A stretch of DNA of 7,308 nt from Kordiimonadaceae bacterium (GTDB taxonomy: Bacteria > Pseudomonadota > Alphaproteobacteria > Sphingomonadales > Kordiimonadaceae): positions 1 through 7,308 of the forward strand of contig JAESTR010000014.1 of NCBI GenBank assembly GCA_016763495.1. Reading direction: 5' to 3'. The notes beneath the pieces are model-generated. The model made no database searches. It saw only the letters and a program-made list of their open reading frames with translations, and was not told the origin of the DNA. The translations under genes were made by a program, and so were the position numbers. Below are positions 6,152 to 7,308 of the stretch, in pieces; the stretch's first letter is position 1; every line of letters starts with the position of its first letter.

Positions 6152-6168
6152 GAAATATATAAAATTAT

Positions 6169-7308
6169 TTAACCAGCTATGGCTTGCAGCAGCACATACC
6201 AATGTTCAAAATTAGCATACAGTGAGTTAACCGGTAGGCGTTCATTCAAACCGTGAGCAAATACATCGCTACCTTTTATATAAATGCCGTTTACACCGTA
6301 ACTAGGAATGCCCGCTGCGCGGAAATGCATACCGTCTGTACCGCCGGATGACATGCTCGGGATGATTTTCAATCCCGGATAATTCACATCAACGGCTTTT
6401 TGCAGGGCGGCCAGCACGTCTTCACGCAAAGGCGACGGGTCTGTTTCCACTGGTATTGTAATCAGCTTAAATTCTACGGCGTCATTCTCGACAACCTTTT
6501 TCAACGTGTCTTCGGTGTTTTGCACGCCATCACCCGGGAAAATGCGGCAATTAACTGTGGCCGTTGCTGATTGCGGTAAGGCATTCTCGGCATGCCCGGC
6601 GCTCAGCATGGTAGCAACACATGTTGTGCCAACGGTGCCAACAAAGCTGCTGCTGGCACGGAGTGTTTTTATGGCCATTGCATCATTGGGGTTTTTAGCA
6701 AAGGCTAACATGGCTTTACCCAAGTCACCCGGTGTGGCAGCGCCTGTGCCTTTAAAGTAAGCGCGGGTTAGGTCGTTCTGGCGAACAGGGAACTTGTGGT
6801 CTTGAATTTTACCGAGCGCTATGGCGAGCTCATAAATAGCATTGTCAGCGCGCGGGCGGCTGCTGTGACCACCGGGGTTGCGGACCGTTAGTTCATATGT
6901 AGCGTATGTTTTTTCTGCAGCTTGCATACCAAATGCTGCCGGGTTGCTGCCGTCTTCAGGGAGTAATCCGCCGCCTACATCTGCATTCAGTACAAATTCA
7001 CTGTCTGTCAGGTTGCGGAATTCGTTGACCAGCGCTTTGGTCGTAATCATGCCGGTTTCTTCATCACCTGAAAATGCAATGATAAGGTCACGGTTGGGCA
7101 CCCAGCCTTCGGACTTTAGGCGTAGGAAGTTAATCGTAACGGCGGTCAGGCCAGCTTTATCATCAAGCGTACCACGCCCTAAATAATAGCCGTCTTTTTC
7201 AATCAGTTTAAACGGGTCTTCTTCCCAGTCTTTGCGCAGGGCGTCTACAACATCCATATGGGCGGAAATACTGATGGGCTTTTTGCCTGATGAACCATCG
7301 CCGCGGTA
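6169..7308 (-). CDS. M20-family zinc metallopeptidase (N-terminus beyond window edge)
   Basis: This is the C-terminal 379 residues of an M20/M25/M40-type di-zinc hydrolase that cleaves peptides or N-acyl amino acids. Counting from the window edge, the metal and catalytic residues are all visible: H17 and D19 in SAHMDVV, the bridging Asp in GRGTLDDKAG (49–50), the Glu pair E83–E84 in SGDEETG (base and zinc ligand), D110 in NADVGGG, and H352 in AHGLNERLP. The dimerisation lid domain starts at NPGGHSSRP (H148). SSGGTDGMHFR precedes the last histidine. The ATG at 7257 is inside the first zinc motif and cannot be the real start; the frame is open to 7308. Roughly 80–100 N-terminal residues, possibly with a signal peptide, should lie outside. 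The exact substrate is unknown. It converges on ung and shares no operon with other genes here. Confidence 0.93.
   Translation of the reverse strand, partial: YRGDGSSGKKPISISAHMDVVDALRKDWEEDPFKLIEKDGYYLGRGTLDDKAGLTAVTINFLRLKSEGWVPNRDLIIAFSGDEETGMITTKALVNEFRNLTDSEFVLNADVGGGLLPEDGSNPAAFGMQAAEKTYATYELTVRNPGGHSSRPRADNAIYELAIALGKIQDHKFPVRQNDLTRAYFKGTGAATPGDLGKAMLAFAKNPNDAMAIKTLRASSSFVGTVGTTCVATMLSAGHAENALPQSATATVNCRIFPGDGVQNTEDTLKKVVENDAVEFKLITIPVETDPSPLREDVLAALQKAVDVNYPGLKIIPSMSSGGTDGMHFRAAGIPSYGVNGIYIKGSDVFAHGLNERLPVNSLYANFEHWYVLLQAIAG

Larger units (their letters stand above)
5751..6168. other. 418-base gap between ung and the peptidase gene
   Basis: The gap lies between two convergent genes. 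It holds two hairpins (annotated separately) and no gene I can support. On the plus strand a frame stays open from 5792 to a stop at 6053 but has no usable start in its first half. On the minus strand a frame with an ATG (6120 to 5869) overlaps the same DNA but lacks a convincing ribosome-binding site and family resemblance. A gene remnant is possible; chance open frames are equally likely. Confidence 0.5.

Noticed and set aside
6169..7257. The M20 peptidase as a complete gene starting at ATG 7257
   Set aside because: That methionine lies inside the zinc motif SAHMDVV, and the frame continues to the window edge with family-like residues.

Overview
The window looks like ordinary chromosome from an alphaproteobacterium. 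The main argument is the order cysG – DUF2849 – nitrite/sulfite reductase on the minus strand, an arrangement I know from that class. The genes have moderate GC content and the longer intergenic stretches are AT-rich. I cannot fix the genus. I see no RNA genes, insertion sequences, CRISPR arrays or phage genes.

Left part (1–3420, minus strand): a tightly packed sulfur-assimilation operon. It begins with siroheme synthase CysG (3291→1873), continues with a small DUF2849 protein (1858→1538) and ends with the siroheme/4Fe-4S sulfite (or nitrite) reductase. The reductase runs off the left edge and lacks its C-terminus here. The first gene makes siroheme and the last one uses it. The junctions are very tight: the cysG stop runs into the next ribosome-binding site, and stop and start codons overlap by one base before the reductase. 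A weak sigma70-like promoter and a hairpin next to the cysG ribosome-binding site lie upstream.

Middle part (3421–5055): an AT-rich gap and a good intrinsic terminator, then a two-gene minus-strand unit. This unit is a small ArsR-family repressor (4977→4654) followed by a membrane sterol desaturase/fatty acid hydroxylase family enzyme (probable GTG start, 4561→3749). This is the most interesting part. Two inverted-repeat sites, one in front of each gene, share an identical 10-base core. The site before arsR sits between the -35 and -10 boxes of a good promoter that predicts a leaderless mRNA. The repressor ends in a Cys-x4-Cys-Cys cluster that could be its sensor. Together this suggests an autoregulated, thiol- or metalloid-responsive control of a lipid-modifying enzyme.

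Right part (5056–7308): uracil-DNA glycosylase (ung) on the plus strand, divergent from arsR and carrying a single-base frameshift between its two catalytic motifs. A 418-base gap with hairpins but no supportable gene follows. Last is an M20-family zinc peptidase on the minus strand whose N-terminus lies beyond the right edge.
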